Shown here piece after piece: positions 1-6,654 of a DNA stretch of 38,276 nt. Made by a program: the position numbers and the translations under genes. The notes under the pieces are model-generated. The model saw nothing but the letters and a program-made list of their open reading frames with translations, was not told where the DNA came from and made no database searches. The stretch lies in contig JAFGAX010000014.1 of assembly GCA_016933415.1 (NCBI GenBank), positions 1-38,276 of the forward strand. Reading direction: 5' to 3'. The stretch comes from a bacterium. GTDB lineage: Bacteria > Zhuqueibacterota > QNDG01 > DTFT01. Each line of letters starts with the position of its first letter. Within the stretch, counting starts at the first letter, position 1.

Positions 1-1
1 A

Positions 2-544
2 TCCTGTTTCAAGGCGGTCACCACGCTCGGCGCAACCAGCACCCGGGAGGTCGTGCATCTCGACTCGTTTATCCGGAGATGCCGGTACCCCGAGCTGTTC
101 GACTACGTGGCGGCGCTGAAGGAGCGGTTCCAGAACTGGAAGGTCCTGCTCTTCGAGAACGATTTCGCCCAGTGGGAATTCGCAGCGCCGTATTATCAGA
201 AATGGTGCCAGGACCGGAAGGCCGTGCTGCCGATTGTACGCCATGCGGCCTCCCAGCTGAAAACGAAAGACCGGTCCGCGGACAAGGATTCGCGGATCAT
301 CACGCTCGTGCACCCGCACGTAACCGGACAATACGTTTACGACGAGCGCCTGAAAGGATCCCAGGACCTGCAGCGGCACCTGCAGCAGCTGTATGGTCAC
401 GGGAAATCGAAGGGCAAGCTCGACGGACCGGACAGCGCCGCCACGGCGTACATCATGATCTTCCGGTGGATCGACACCGGATCGTTCAAGCCAACAGCCG
501 AGCGCGCCTGGCCGCGCGTGCGCGGGCTGTTCAGGAAGGGCTGA
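2..544 (+). CDS. Phage terminase large subunit, C-terminal nuclease part (5' partial)
   Basis: The frame is open from the window edge and gives the last 180 residues of a terminase large subunit, the motor and nuclease that packages DNA into proheads. The segment FENDFAQWEF and the near-terminal DGPDSAATAY look like nuclease-domain elements; the final acidic motif matches the usual position of the third metal-binding Asp. The ATPase half lies outside the window. The stop codon is followed two bases later by the ATG of the next gene, so the two are co-transcribed. An internal ATG at 53 is not a true start, because coding sequence continues upstream of it. Confidence 0.8.
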   Translation, partial: SCFKAVTTLGATSTREVVHLDSFIRRCRYPELFDYVAALKERFQNWKVLLFENDFAQWEFAAPYYQKWCQDRKAVLPIVRHAASQLKTKDRSADKDSRIITLVHPHVTGQYVYDERLKGSQDLQRHLQQLYGHGKSKGKLDGPDSAATAYIMIFRWIDTGSFKPTAERAWPRVRGLFRKG

Positions 545-546
545 CC

Positions 547-1065
547 ATGGCCGGCGGATCTGAAAAGATCGACGCGATGGTGAAAATCCTGGACGATTTT
601 CTCACACAGGTCCGCACCCAGGATCGGCTGAACGCGGTCGGCCTGTCGATCATCCGGATCATCAAAACCCGCACCCGGTCGTGGCGCGACGTCGACGGCT
701 CGCGCTTCGAGGATTATTCAGCGGCGTACAAGCGGAAGCGCGTCGCCTCGAACCTGGCCGTCACGCCGAAGGGGAAGAACACGGACTCGATGCTGGTCTG
801 GGACCCCATCGATGGAATGATGCAGCACATCGACGCGATCGTGTCGTCCGACCTGAAGAGCGTCGTGGCCGACATCACGAGCGCGGAGAAAAAGAAGCTG
901 GCCTATTACCACAGCGAGGGCGGGGTCGGCAGGAAGGGAGCGCACATCCGGAAGTTCTGGGGCCTGTCCGGACCGGAGTGCGACCTGCTCGCGAAAAAGT
1001 TCACGACCGACGCAGGCGACATTCTGGGCGGAATCGTCGAGATGGCCCAGCTCAAGGTGGATTGA
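547..1065 (+). CDS. Phage virion morphogenesis / tail-completion protein (Mu gpG-like)
   Basis: A 172-residue protein. The chosen ATG lies two bases after the terminase stop; the open frame reaches further upstream but overlaps terminase. The layout fits the gpG/virion-morphogenesis family: an N-terminal helix, then 'DGSRFEDYSAAYKRKR' (family pattern DG..W..yS..Y...K) near residues 54-70, a middle part with 'DSMLVWDPIDGMMQHI', and near residues 118-138 'YYHSEGGVGRKGAHIRKFWG' (family pattern yH..G....iP.R.flG). Such proteins cap or join tail components during virion assembly. The function is assigned by pattern and gene order only. Confidence 0.65.
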   Translation: MAGGSEKIDAMVKILDDFLTQVRTQDRLNAVGLSIIRIIKTRTRSWRDVDGSRFEDYSAAYKRKRVASNLAVTPKGKNTDSMLVWDPIDGMMQHIDAIVSSDLKSVVADITSAEKKKLAYYHSEGGVGRKGAHIRKFWGLSGPECDLLAKKFTTDAGDILGGIVEMAQLKVD

Positions 1066-1077
1066 AAGGAGGTTTCC

Positions 1078-1515
1078 GTGTCTCTTCTGCTCATCGTGAT
1101 CGATGACGTGAAAAAATACGTTCCCCTGTATGCGGACTATCTCACGACCGCCGCGGAGGCGGCCGGTCTCACCGCAGAGGAGTTGCTCCAGCAGGAGGCC
1201 GAATTCGCGGAGGCCGACTTCATGGCGTGCATGCCTGCGGTCACCGCGGCCGCGGACATGACCACTGAGTATACCCGCCACCTGGTCAATCTGATTCGGT
1301 ACCGGGTCTTCATGGTCAAGCATGCGGACACCGAATTCGAGCGGGATCCGCTGATCGTACAGGAATACAAGAACACCCGCGAAAAGCTCGACAAGGGGCG
1401 CATGGGCGCCGGCCGGTTCAATGTCACGGCGAAGGACCGAATATTCGACACCGGCTTCGTCGAGTCCGCGAACGAGGAGCAGCTCCCGTCTTCCGTCCCC
1501 TTCCAGGAGGAATAG
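1078..1515 (+). CDS. Mu gp36-like phage protein (DUF1320-type), tentative
   Basis: A 145-residue protein with a GTG start and a strong ribosome site (AAAGGAGG at 1065-1072). It is mostly helical and acidic. The central 'MTTEYTRHLVNLIRYRVFMVKHA' and later 'EYKNTREKLDKGRMG' resemble the core of gp36 family proteins, where a helical body is followed by a YK.a...L..ia.G segment. In Mu, gp36 and gp37 lie side by side in the head-tail connector region, which matches its place before the gp37-like gene here. The assignment leans on gene order, since sequence resemblance is weak. Confidence 0.5.
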   Translation: MSLLLIVIDDVKKYVPLYADYLTTAAEAAGLTAEELLQQEAEFAEADFMACMPAVTAAADMTTEYTRHLVNLIRYRVFMVKHADTEFERDPLIVQEYKNTREKLDKGRMGAGRFNVTAKDRIFDTGFVESANEEQLPSSVPFQEE

Positions 1516-1947
1516 ATGAGCCTCTATGACTGCCAGCTGAGACTGAAGGAACATCTCTCGTCCGCGTTCACCCAGCCGGACATCAGAACCGTCGACATCC
1601 TCGCATCCGAGCTCGAATCGGACGGCATCAAGCAGACGGTTCAGCTCCCGGCCCTGTTCGTGATGTTCCGGTCCGGCTCCGCGAATTTCAACCGGCCGTC
1701 GTACGAAATGCCGGTCATCGTCGCGGTATCCAGCGAGTCGCACAGTAAAAAGACCGGCCAGAGGAACAACCTGGAGCTGGTCTCGAACGTCTCCCGGTTT
1801 TTGCTGGAGCACCCAGTGTTTGGATCCGAGCTGGGCGGCGCATATCAGATCGACCCTGAAATGGAGGTCGGGCTTTACGCGCTGAACGCAAGACATTGCG
1901 TGGTCATCCTGCACGTCACTGTGCACGACAATAATCCGGCCGTGTGA
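1516..1947 (+). CDS. Mu gp37-like phage protein (DUF1834-type)
   Basis: A 143-residue protein. Its ATG immediately follows the TAG of the preceding gene, and AGGAGG at 1505-1510 serves as ribosome site. The beginning 'MSLYDCQLRLKEHLSSAF' followed by a strand-rich core ('LPALFVMFRSGSANF', 'MPVIVAVSSESHSKK') and a C-terminal 'ARHCVVILHVTVHD' fits the gp37/tail-terminator-like fold. It is the last gene of the plus-strand late segment and is followed by a bidirectional terminator. Function in the virion (connector or tail terminator) is inferred from family and order. Confidence 0.55.
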   Translation: MSLYDCQLRLKEHLSSAFTQPDIRTVDILASELESDGIKQTVQLPALFVMFRSGSANFNRPSYEMPVIVAVSSESHSKKTGQRNNLELVSNVSRFLLEHPVFGSELGGAYQIDPEMEVGLYALNARHCVVILHVTVHDNNPAV

Positions 1948-1990
1948 GCGCGCCAGGTGCGAATATTATCTTCCTGGAACTGGTATTAAA

Positions 1991-2018
1991 AAGGCCCCGC
2001 CGGATCCGGCGGGGCCTT
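1991..2018. terminator. Bidirectional intrinsic terminator between convergent phage operons
   Basis: A perfect 28-bp palindrome with half-arm AAGGCCCCGCCGGA. A run of five A on its left (1988-1992) gives a U-tract for leftward transcripts, and TTTCGCTTT follows on the right. It lies 43 bp after the gp37-like stop and 29 bp beyond the end of the long minus-strand operon, so it can end both. Confidence 0.85.
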
Positions 2019-2047
2019 TCGCTTTGGTGTTGAGGAGGAGAGGAAAG

Positions 2048-2911
2048 TCAATTCGATTTTCTGACCCCGAACCCGGCAGGGAAACGGAGTATGATCGGAG
2101 CGGCGCCTGGGCGCTCGATCGAGATCTTCGTTATTCTGAGCGCGCATTTCGAAACGGTGAGGATAATCGTGCTCGTGCCGGCCGGGATGTCGTCGTCCCA
2201 TTCCGCTTTCCCGGCGGCAAACGACAAGGGCTTCCTGACGGAGCCCCGCACGTACTCGACAGAATATCCGGTCATCGGCCGCTCGACGGTGCCGCTGACG
2301 GTAAAATGCCAGAGCCCCGCATCCTGCTGGGTCAGATAGATCGTCCTCGCCATGGTAACCCGTCCCGTGTTCCACTGATCCACCAGTTCGCCAAATAGCC
2401 AGAACGCGCCATCGAAAACGCCGCTCGCTCCGACAAAAATCCAATCGCTCCGGATCAGATCAGGATTTGATCGGATGTACGGAAGGTCGCTCGTCGGCTG
2501 AGTAGGAGAATAATACACCCAGATCGTGTCCGATGGATCGCTCTGCAGGTCCTCGATGTAGGCCCGGACGAAGAGGCCGGCGGTCGCGATCACGCCGGAA
2601 AATTCCTTCAGCGTGTCCGTTCCGACGTCCATGCTCGCGAGCAGTTCCCCCCTGGCATTCACGGTGGACAGAAGGAACTGGACACCGGGGTCGAATCTCC
2701 GCTCTGCCCCTGTCATTGGATCATCGTAGGCATACCGCCAGGAGACCCAGAATCCTTCATTCGGGCCGACGGTGATGCTCTTGCCCGCGGTCTGGCCGAA
2801 CAGATCGTTCGCATCGGCGAACAGCCAGGCCATGGCCAGCCAGACCATGATCGCGAACAGCAGGACGGGCAGGACGTTTTTCCTGCATCTTGAATAATGG
2901 ACAGCGTTCAT
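2048..2911 (-). CDS. Phage-encoded protein with N-terminal membrane anchor, unknown function
   Basis: A 287-residue protein starting at the ATG that overlaps the upstream stop (ATGA, 2908-2911), with AAGGAGAAAAAGG just before it. Residues 12-32 (VLPVLLFAIMVWLAMAWLFA) form a signal anchor or signal peptide. The rest is strand-rich, without cysteine pairs or a motif I recognise, and probably lies outside the cytoplasmic membrane. It is the last gene of the long leftward operon, just before the shared terminator. It could be a lysis, superinfection-exclusion or lysogenic-conversion protein; nothing in the sequence decides between these. Confidence 0.7.
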   Translation of the reverse strand: MNAVHYSRCRKNVLPVLLFAIMVWLAMAWLFADANDLFGQTAGKSITVGPNEGFWVSWRYAYDDPMTGAERRFDPGVQFLLSTVNARGELLASMDVGTDTLKEFSGVIATAGLFVRAYIEDLQSDPSDTIWVYYSPTQPTSDLPYIRSNPDLIRSDWIFVGASGVFDGAFWLFGELVDQWNTGRVTMARTIYLTQQDAGLWHFTVSGTVERPMTGYSVEYVRGSVRKPLSFAAGKAEWDDDIPAGTSTIILTVSKCALRITKISIERPGAAPIILRFPAGFGVRKSN

Positions 2912-3534
2912 CCTTTTTCTCCTTTTTTGCGGACTTCGAAGCCCTGGGTTTGAAGCCGGGCTTCGATGGTCTTCATCTCCCGGATCATGCCGGTGTAAAC
3001 CGTCCCGCGCGCGCGCTTCGACTGCGCCATGAGCTCCTCTAAACGCCTGCGGGCCTGCGTCACCCAATCCGGATCCACGGACCGCCCGGCCTGCAGGCCA
3101 GACTCCGCGCCGATCGAGTCGGCCATAACCTTCCAGAGATCCAGATCCTCCCGCTCGCGCCTGCGGATCTCGTCGAACATGAGCAGTTCCCAGCGCGGGG
3201 ATCTGCCGGAGACGGAATGCACGTAATAGAAAATGGATTCCGGAAAGGCGGCGGAGTTCTGTTTCATGTCGTCGATGAGCGGGCTGACGCCGATCGCGTC
3301 GACGATGCCGGCCAGCTTCCGGTCCCACTTCATTGTGTCGACGACGCGCGCGGGATATGCGGGTTTTCCGTGGATCCGCTGGAACGCCTCCTTGACGCGC
3401 TCGACCGCCCCGGCGTTGCGCTTCAGGTAGAGCGACCCGTCGAATTCCATGAGCCCGCGGGCCACCACGAGAAGCTTCTGCCACTGCCTGCGGGCGACCA
3501 TGTCGGCCAGGATTTGGATGAGGCGCTCGCTCAT
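2908..3534 (-). CDS. Conserved-looking phage protein of unknown function
   Basis: A 208-residue, mostly helical, charged protein. The start at 3534 is chosen because its ATGA overlaps the stop of the upstream gene; its own stop overlaps the next start in the same way, so it is translationally coupled on both sides. It begins 'MSERLIQILADMVARRQWQK' and has a basic, coiled-looking C-terminal third ('RRRLEELMAQSKRARG'). No transmembrane segment or catalytic motif is visible. It lies between two membrane-protein genes, so a role together with them in the envelope is possible but unproven. Confidence 0.65.
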   Translation of the reverse strand: MSERLIQILADMVARRQWQKLLVVARGLMEFDGSLYLKRNAGAVERVKEAFQRIHGKPAYPARVVDTMKWDRKLAGIVDAIGVSPLIDDMKQNSAAFPESIFYYVHSVSGRSPRWELLMFDEIRRREREDLDLWKVMADSIGAESGLQAGRSVDPDWVTQARRRLEELMAQSKRARGTVYTGMIREMKTIEARLQTQGFEVRKKGEKG

Positions 3535-3902
3535 GGCAGCACCACGATCAGTGCGGCCGCGGCCGCGCCCAGGACGTCCCCGATCGAATCGTACACCCAG
3601 CGGGCGCGCGAGCCGTAGACCGCCTTCACGTCGTCGATCGCGACCTCGATCATTTCCCAGACGATCGCGATTCCGACCACGACCTCGAATACCAGGACGC
3701 GAGGCATGTGGATCACGGACAGGAAAAACCGCGCGCCCATCGCGGCGAGCAGGATATGAAACCAGACCCACCGGTTCAGGCAGAAGCTCCAGGTGACCAG
3801 GCGGACTCCGGCGAGCCGGCTGCCGGCCGTGAAATTCTGAATCCGAGGCACGATGTACGTCTTCCAGACGTACGCGGCGAGGTCCCGTTCGTCCTTCAGC
3901 AT
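3531..3902 (-). CDS. Small phage membrane protein, VanZ/DUF2238-like pattern; holin candidate
   Basis: A 123-residue protein with three likely membrane segments (about residues 44-66, 68-88 and 106-122). Between the second and third are 'VVWEMIEVAIDD'-type acidic residues, then 'YDSIGDVLGAAAAALIVVLP'. The pattern WE..E...D plus D..gD.lG.. recalls VanZ/YjdF-like membrane proteins. The start at 3902 overlaps the previous gene's stop by seven bases. Three short membrane helices in a phage operon also fit a class I holin. No endolysin is recognisable nearby, so neither reading is settled. Confidence 0.6.
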   Translation of the reverse strand: MLKDERDLAAYVWKTYIVPRIQNFTAGSRLAGVRLVTWSFCLNRWVWFHILLAAMGARFFLSVIHMPRVLVFEVVVGIAIVWEMIEVAIDDVKAVYGSRARWVYDSIGDVLGAAAAALIVVLP

Positions 3903-4147
3903 GCCGGCACCTTCGCCTCTCCCCAGCCGATCAGCTTCGAGATCTCGGACGTGAAGCCGCCCAGATCCTCGATGCGCTGGCAGATGCGATTCATGGCCCT
4001 GCTCTCCGCGTTGAGCACATCCAGAAAGCTGGAGCGGTCGATGGCGCGGGATCCCGGAGACGGAAGAAAGCGGTGCCATCTGCAGAGCTGGATGCGGTCC
4101 GCAGCCTCGACTTCCTCCATCGTGGGATAATTCATTTTATCCGGCAT
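3896..4147 (-). CDS. Small phage protein with 'CRWHRFLPSPG' motif, unknown function
   Basis: An 83-residue protein starting at 4147 behind an excellent ribosome site (GAAAGGAGG). Residues 6-30, beginning YPTMEEVEAADRIQLCRWHR and continuing FLPSP, followed later by 'RICQRIEDLGGFTSEISKLIGW', match from memory a small conserved protein of phages and mobile elements. Its function is unknown to me. The start overlaps the end of the HNH gene by 11 bases and its stop overlaps the next gene by 7, in keeping with the tight packing of this operon. Confidence 0.65.
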   Translation of the reverse strand: MPDKMNYPTMEEVEAADRIQLCRWHRFLPSPGSRAIDRSSFLDVLNAESRAMNRICQRIEDLGGFTSEISKLIGWGEAKVPAC

Positions 4148-4430
4148 GAATCCTCCTTTCCATCCGCGTCGCCGCGGCGTTCGCCATGTGCTGCTGCAGG
4201 TCATGCCGCAGATGACAGCGCTGGCAGAGATGACGCAGGTTCGACATCCGGTTGTTCCGGGTCCCGTGATCGAGATGAGCCACCGTCAGGACCACCCGGG
4301 ATCCCGTGTGCGGGTGCGGGAATCCGTTCTTGGCGCCGCAGAACTCGCAGGCGTCGCCGGACCGCCGGCGCACCCGGTCGCGGATCGCCTCCCAGTCGGC
4401 GGGATAGTTTGAACGGTTGAAGGGGCTCAT
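4137..4430 (-). CDS. HNH endonuclease-like protein
   Basis: A 97-residue protein. Residues 28-76 hold the HNH core: CxxC at 28-31, 'LTVAHLDH' with H52 and H55, Asn residues at 59-64, and 'CQRCHLRH' with C69, C72, H73 and H76. Two CxxC pairs bind structural zinc, and the H..D..N..H set forms the nicking site in this family. The start at 4430 is preferred over a longer frame because its ATGA overlaps the stop of the 54-residue gene. HNH proteins often assist terminase at packaging in tailed phages, but a simple homing or modification role is possible. Confidence 0.8.
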   Translation of the reverse strand: MSPFNRSNYPADWEAIRDRVRRRSGDACEFCGAKNGFPHPHTGSRVVLTVAHLDHGTRNNRMSNLRHLCQRCHLRHDLQQHMANAAATRMERRIHAG

Positions 4431-4591
4431 CTTGTTTTCCAAAATAGGGAATACCAGAGGAACCGGATCGCATGATCTCCCCAGGGCAACAGTTCGTAAC
4501 CGATCATCCATTGATCCGGATTAAATGTTAGATAAAAACGATGGCCCCCGGTCTTAAATTCCCGCAGACATATGGCGTTGATATGAATCAT
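4427..4591 (-). CDS. 54-residue phage protein, unknown function
   Basis: A short frame, easily missed, that fills the gap between the minor-head-like and HNH genes. Its ATG overlaps the upstream stop (ATGA, 4588-4591) and its stop overlaps the downstream ATG in the same manner (4427-4430). The peptide is rich in aromatic residues (for example 'GHRFYLTFNPDQW' and 'IRFLWYSLFW'). The double coupling is the main support that it is translated. No function is recognisable. Confidence 0.65.
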   Translation of the reverse strand: MIHINAICLREFKTGGHRFYLTFNPDQWMIGYELLPWGDHAIRFLWYSLFWKTR

Positions 4592-5406
4592 ACGTGCCTC
4601 CCGAACGTGACCTCACGCTTCCCGTCCATCACCGTGATCATGGTCACTTTGTAATCCTTCCCCGAATAGAACGGATCCGGCTCCCAGTCGTGCCGGCATC
4701 GATACCCGCCCTTGAACGCCCGGACCGGCTTGATCTGGCCGTTGATCATCTGGTCGATGTCGCCGGCACTGAAGGTCCGCTTCCGCGACCGGTACAGCTC
4801 GATGCAGAGACGGTGAGACAGCGTCGACGGAATCCCGGTGGTGACCACCGGCGGCCCGACGTACGTGAAAAAATCGACTCCGCCGAGTCTGGCTTTCTCG
4901 TTTTTGCATTCCTGGCCATGCCCCTTCACGATCGTGCGCGCGAGCGTGTCCGCGAACTTCACGACCTTCCCGTCCACGCTCTGCTCGAATCTGGCCGCGA
5001 GCTGTTTGCTGGTCTCGTTTTTCGAAAGGCTCTCGCGTACCTGCTTCGAAATGAATCCGACCGTTTCTCTGGAATACCTCCCCCAGCGGGTCCGGTTGGT
5101 CCTCTCGATCGTGGCGACTCTGGACAGGTCCCGGGTCGCGTCGACGGACGTCAGGTCCCTGTACAGGCCGTTGACCACCGTGAGCGTGTCGTCGTATTGT
5201 TTCTCGATCTCCCTGAGCTGATGCGCCGCCGCCGGCTCGAACAGGGGCTCGATCTGCCGGACGATCTCGCGGATGTTCTCACCGGTCAGAAGACCGCGAG
5301 AGGCCTGGTCGAACAACCGGGCTCGGAAGACGTCATATGCCTCCCTGAATCCCAGCCGTTCGACCAGGCGGTCCATCTCGTCGCGGTACTGTTCGGCCCG
5401 GGTCAT
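4588..5406 (-). CDS. Phage minor head / head-morphogenesis (MuF-like) protein
   Basis: A 272-residue protein. The N-terminal half is helical and charged. The C-terminal half (about 160-255) shows 'DTLARTIVKGHGQECKNEKA', then 'YVGPPVVTTG', 'SHRLCIELYRSRKRTFSAGD', 'MINGQIKPV' and 'GGYRCRHDWEPDPF'. The series ART...YxGp...C...NGQ...GGYxCRHxW is typical of phage minor head proteins made near the portal. Its place in the leftward operon behind gam and a zinc-ribbon gene, instead of beside the portal, is unusual. The start at 5406 is coupled to the zinc-ribbon gene by ATGA. Confidence 0.65.
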   Translation of the reverse strand: MTRAEQYRDEMDRLVERLGFREAYDVFRARLFDQASRGLLTGENIREIVRQIEPLFEPAAAHQLREIEKQYDDTLTVVNGLYRDLTSVDATRDLSRVATIERTNRTRWGRYSRETVGFISKQVRESLSKNETSKQLAARFEQSVDGKVVKFADTLARTIVKGHGQECKNEKARLGGVDFFTYVGPPVVTTGIPSTLSHRLCIELYRSRKRTFSAGDIDQMINGQIKPVRAFKGGYRCRHDWEPDPFYSGKDYKVTMITVMDGKREVTFGRHV

Positions 5407-5660
5407 CGTGACGCCGCCTTCAGTTTCCGTCTGTCCTGCGGCCGGATGTGCTCCCGCACGTTCGCCACGTCGTCCAGGGACGTCTGTCCGAGGACTTCGT
5501 CAACCTCTTCGGTCGTGGTGAACACCTTCCGGCACTGCAGGCAGACGTATTTCCGCTTCACAAAGGAGTCGTATTCCTCGACGCCCCCCATGTTCTTGAC
5601 GGGCTTCGTCACGAATCCCACCGGGCGCCATCCCCGGTTTTTACAGGCAGGACACCTCAC
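5403..5660 (-). CDS. Zinc-ribbon protein resembling the NrdR N-terminal domain; possible phage activator
   Basis: An 85-residue protein. The GTG at 5660 is chosen because GTGA overlaps the gam stop; the open frame extends upstream but only as an antiphase reading of gam. C3/C6 ('RCPAC') and C40/C43 ('YVCLQCRKVFTTTEEV') form a zinc ribbon; the second half closely follows the NrdR pattern ReCl.C..RFTTyE. The NrdR ATP-cone is absent. Small zinc-ribbon proteins such as Ogr/Delta act as late-gene activators in other phages, and no Mor/C homologue is visible here, so this is a candidate regulator by inference. Confidence 0.7.
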   Translation of the reverse strand: MRCPACKNRGWRPVGFVTKPVKNMGGVEEYDSFVKRKYVCLQCRKVFTTTEEVDEVLGQTSLDDVANVREHIRPQDRRKLKAASR

Positions 5661-6235
5661 GCGGCGGCCCTTCCGGCCTCGAGGTCGGCCTCGCGGGTCT
5701 CGAACCAGGGCTCGTCGTCCTGTTTCACGGTGAGCGACACCTGGCGGAGACGGGTCAGGACCGACGACGCCACGCGGTCGGATGATTTGTACGTCTCGAG
5801 GATTTTGGCCTTGTCCAGGGATGGGGTTTCCTTGATCCATCCCCAGGCGCGGAGACGCTTCACCATGGCCTCCGCGTTCATGATGGCCTTCAGCGTGATT
5901 TTTCCGACGGTCGCGACCTGGTGCATGCCGAGCCGGATCCCGATGGTGCCGTGGGCCAGCTCGCGCCGGCGCGGCTCCCCCTTGAACATGTCGGCGTTCT
6001 GCTCGACGAATCCGAGCAGATCGGCGGACAGTTTGGCAATGCGGTCCGCGACGGTTTCCCCGTTTTTGTTCAGGAGGAGCTTCCCCTTCGCCTTCTCGCG
6101 GATCGCCTGCTCCTCTTCGGTGACCCAGTTCTCGACTTCCTGCTGGCGGTGCTGCAGCTCCGAGATCTCCCGGAGGACGTCGTCCGCCTCGTCCATGTCC
6201 TTGATCGACGTCTGAATTCCTTTTGTTTTGGTCAT
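5657..6235 (-). CDS. gam: Mu Gam-family host-nuclease inhibitor
   Basis: A 192-residue protein starting at 6235 behind GTGGAGG. The long N-terminal helix (about residues 15-60) and the later 'RRELAHGTIGIRLGMHQVAT' match the Gam family. These proteins dimerise, form a ring-like clamp on DNA ends and shield them from RecBCD, in the manner of Ku. The C-terminal part ('KRLRAWGWIKETPSLDK') also follows the family. The gene is in the expected early region with the transposase and ATPase. The longer open frame upstream to 6493 is low-complexity and has no ribosome site. Confidence 0.85.
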   Translation of the reverse strand: MTKTKGIQTSIKDMDEADDVLREISELQHRQQEVENWVTEEEQAIREKAKGKLLLNKNGETVADRIAKLSADLLGFVEQNADMFKGEPRRRELAHGTIGIRLGMHQVATVGKITLKAIMNAEAMVKRLRAWGWIKETPSLDKAKILETYKSSDRVASSVLTRLRQVSLTVKQDDEPWFETREADLEAGRAAA

Positions 6236-6391
6236 GCCGCCTCCACGTTTTGATGATGGTACGTTGACTGAAACCCTCCCCGCCCCTCGGATCCGTTCCG
6301 CGATGAAGCCGCGGAACCGATCCTCATCCCCTCCGAGACCCCCCTCGGGCCCGCCGCGCCGGCGCCTTCGGCCCGGACGCGGCCGGCCCGG

Positions 6392-6413
6392 CGCCCCCCT
6401 TGTCAGGGGGGCG
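6392..6413 (-). other. GC-rich hairpin in the gam upstream gap
   Basis: Arms CGCCCCCC and GGGGGGCG with a six-base loop lie eight bases after the stop of the 76-residue gene. There is no U-tract, so it may be an mRNA processing or stability element, not a terminator. The rest of the 185-bp gap (6236-6420) is very GC-rich and shows no convincing gene. Confidence 0.45.
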
Positions 6414-6420
6414 GAACCAC

Positions 6421-6651
6421 TCACCTTAAAGATATTCTCACGTTTTTGAGATTGACGAGTATCTGATTCGCACATCCGCACCATGCACACCATGCCATTG
6501 CTCTGGCGGTAAGGGTGTGATTCGGATCTGCGTTAGGCATCGTTTTCTTCCACCAATCGGCAAATTCATCAGATACTTCTCCGCTCAACACCTGGGCCTG
6601 TGCCTGTACCAAGGTGACTGGTTTTAAATTTCCGGGATTGAGTTTCGCCAT
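6421..6651 (-). CDS. Small phage protein, unknown function
   Basis: A 76-residue protein that begins three bases after the ATPase stop, with the ribosome site GGAGGGG lying within the end of the ATPase gene. The C-terminal part holds three cysteines in 'WCAWCGCANQ', which could bind a metal, but there is no second cysteine pair. The DNA is less GC-rich than its neighbours. It sits between the MuB-like ATPase and gam, where Mu keeps kil and other small accessory early genes. No family is recognised. Confidence 0.6.
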   Translation of the reverse strand: MAKLNPGNLKPVTLVQAQAQVLSGEVSDEFADWWKKTMPNADPNHTLTARAMAWCAWCGCANQILVNLKNVRISLR

Positions 6652-6654
6652 CTC

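Noticed and set aside
718-1926. Long minus-strand open frame of about 400 residues opposite the late phage genes
   Set aside because: It lies antisense to three plus-strand genes with good ribosome sites and family patterns; GC-rich third positions keep the opposite strand open.
6236-6493. N-terminal extension of gam up to 6493
   Set aside because: The translation is Arg/Gly/Pro low-complexity, and the ATG at 6235 has a strong ribosome site and the normal Gam length.
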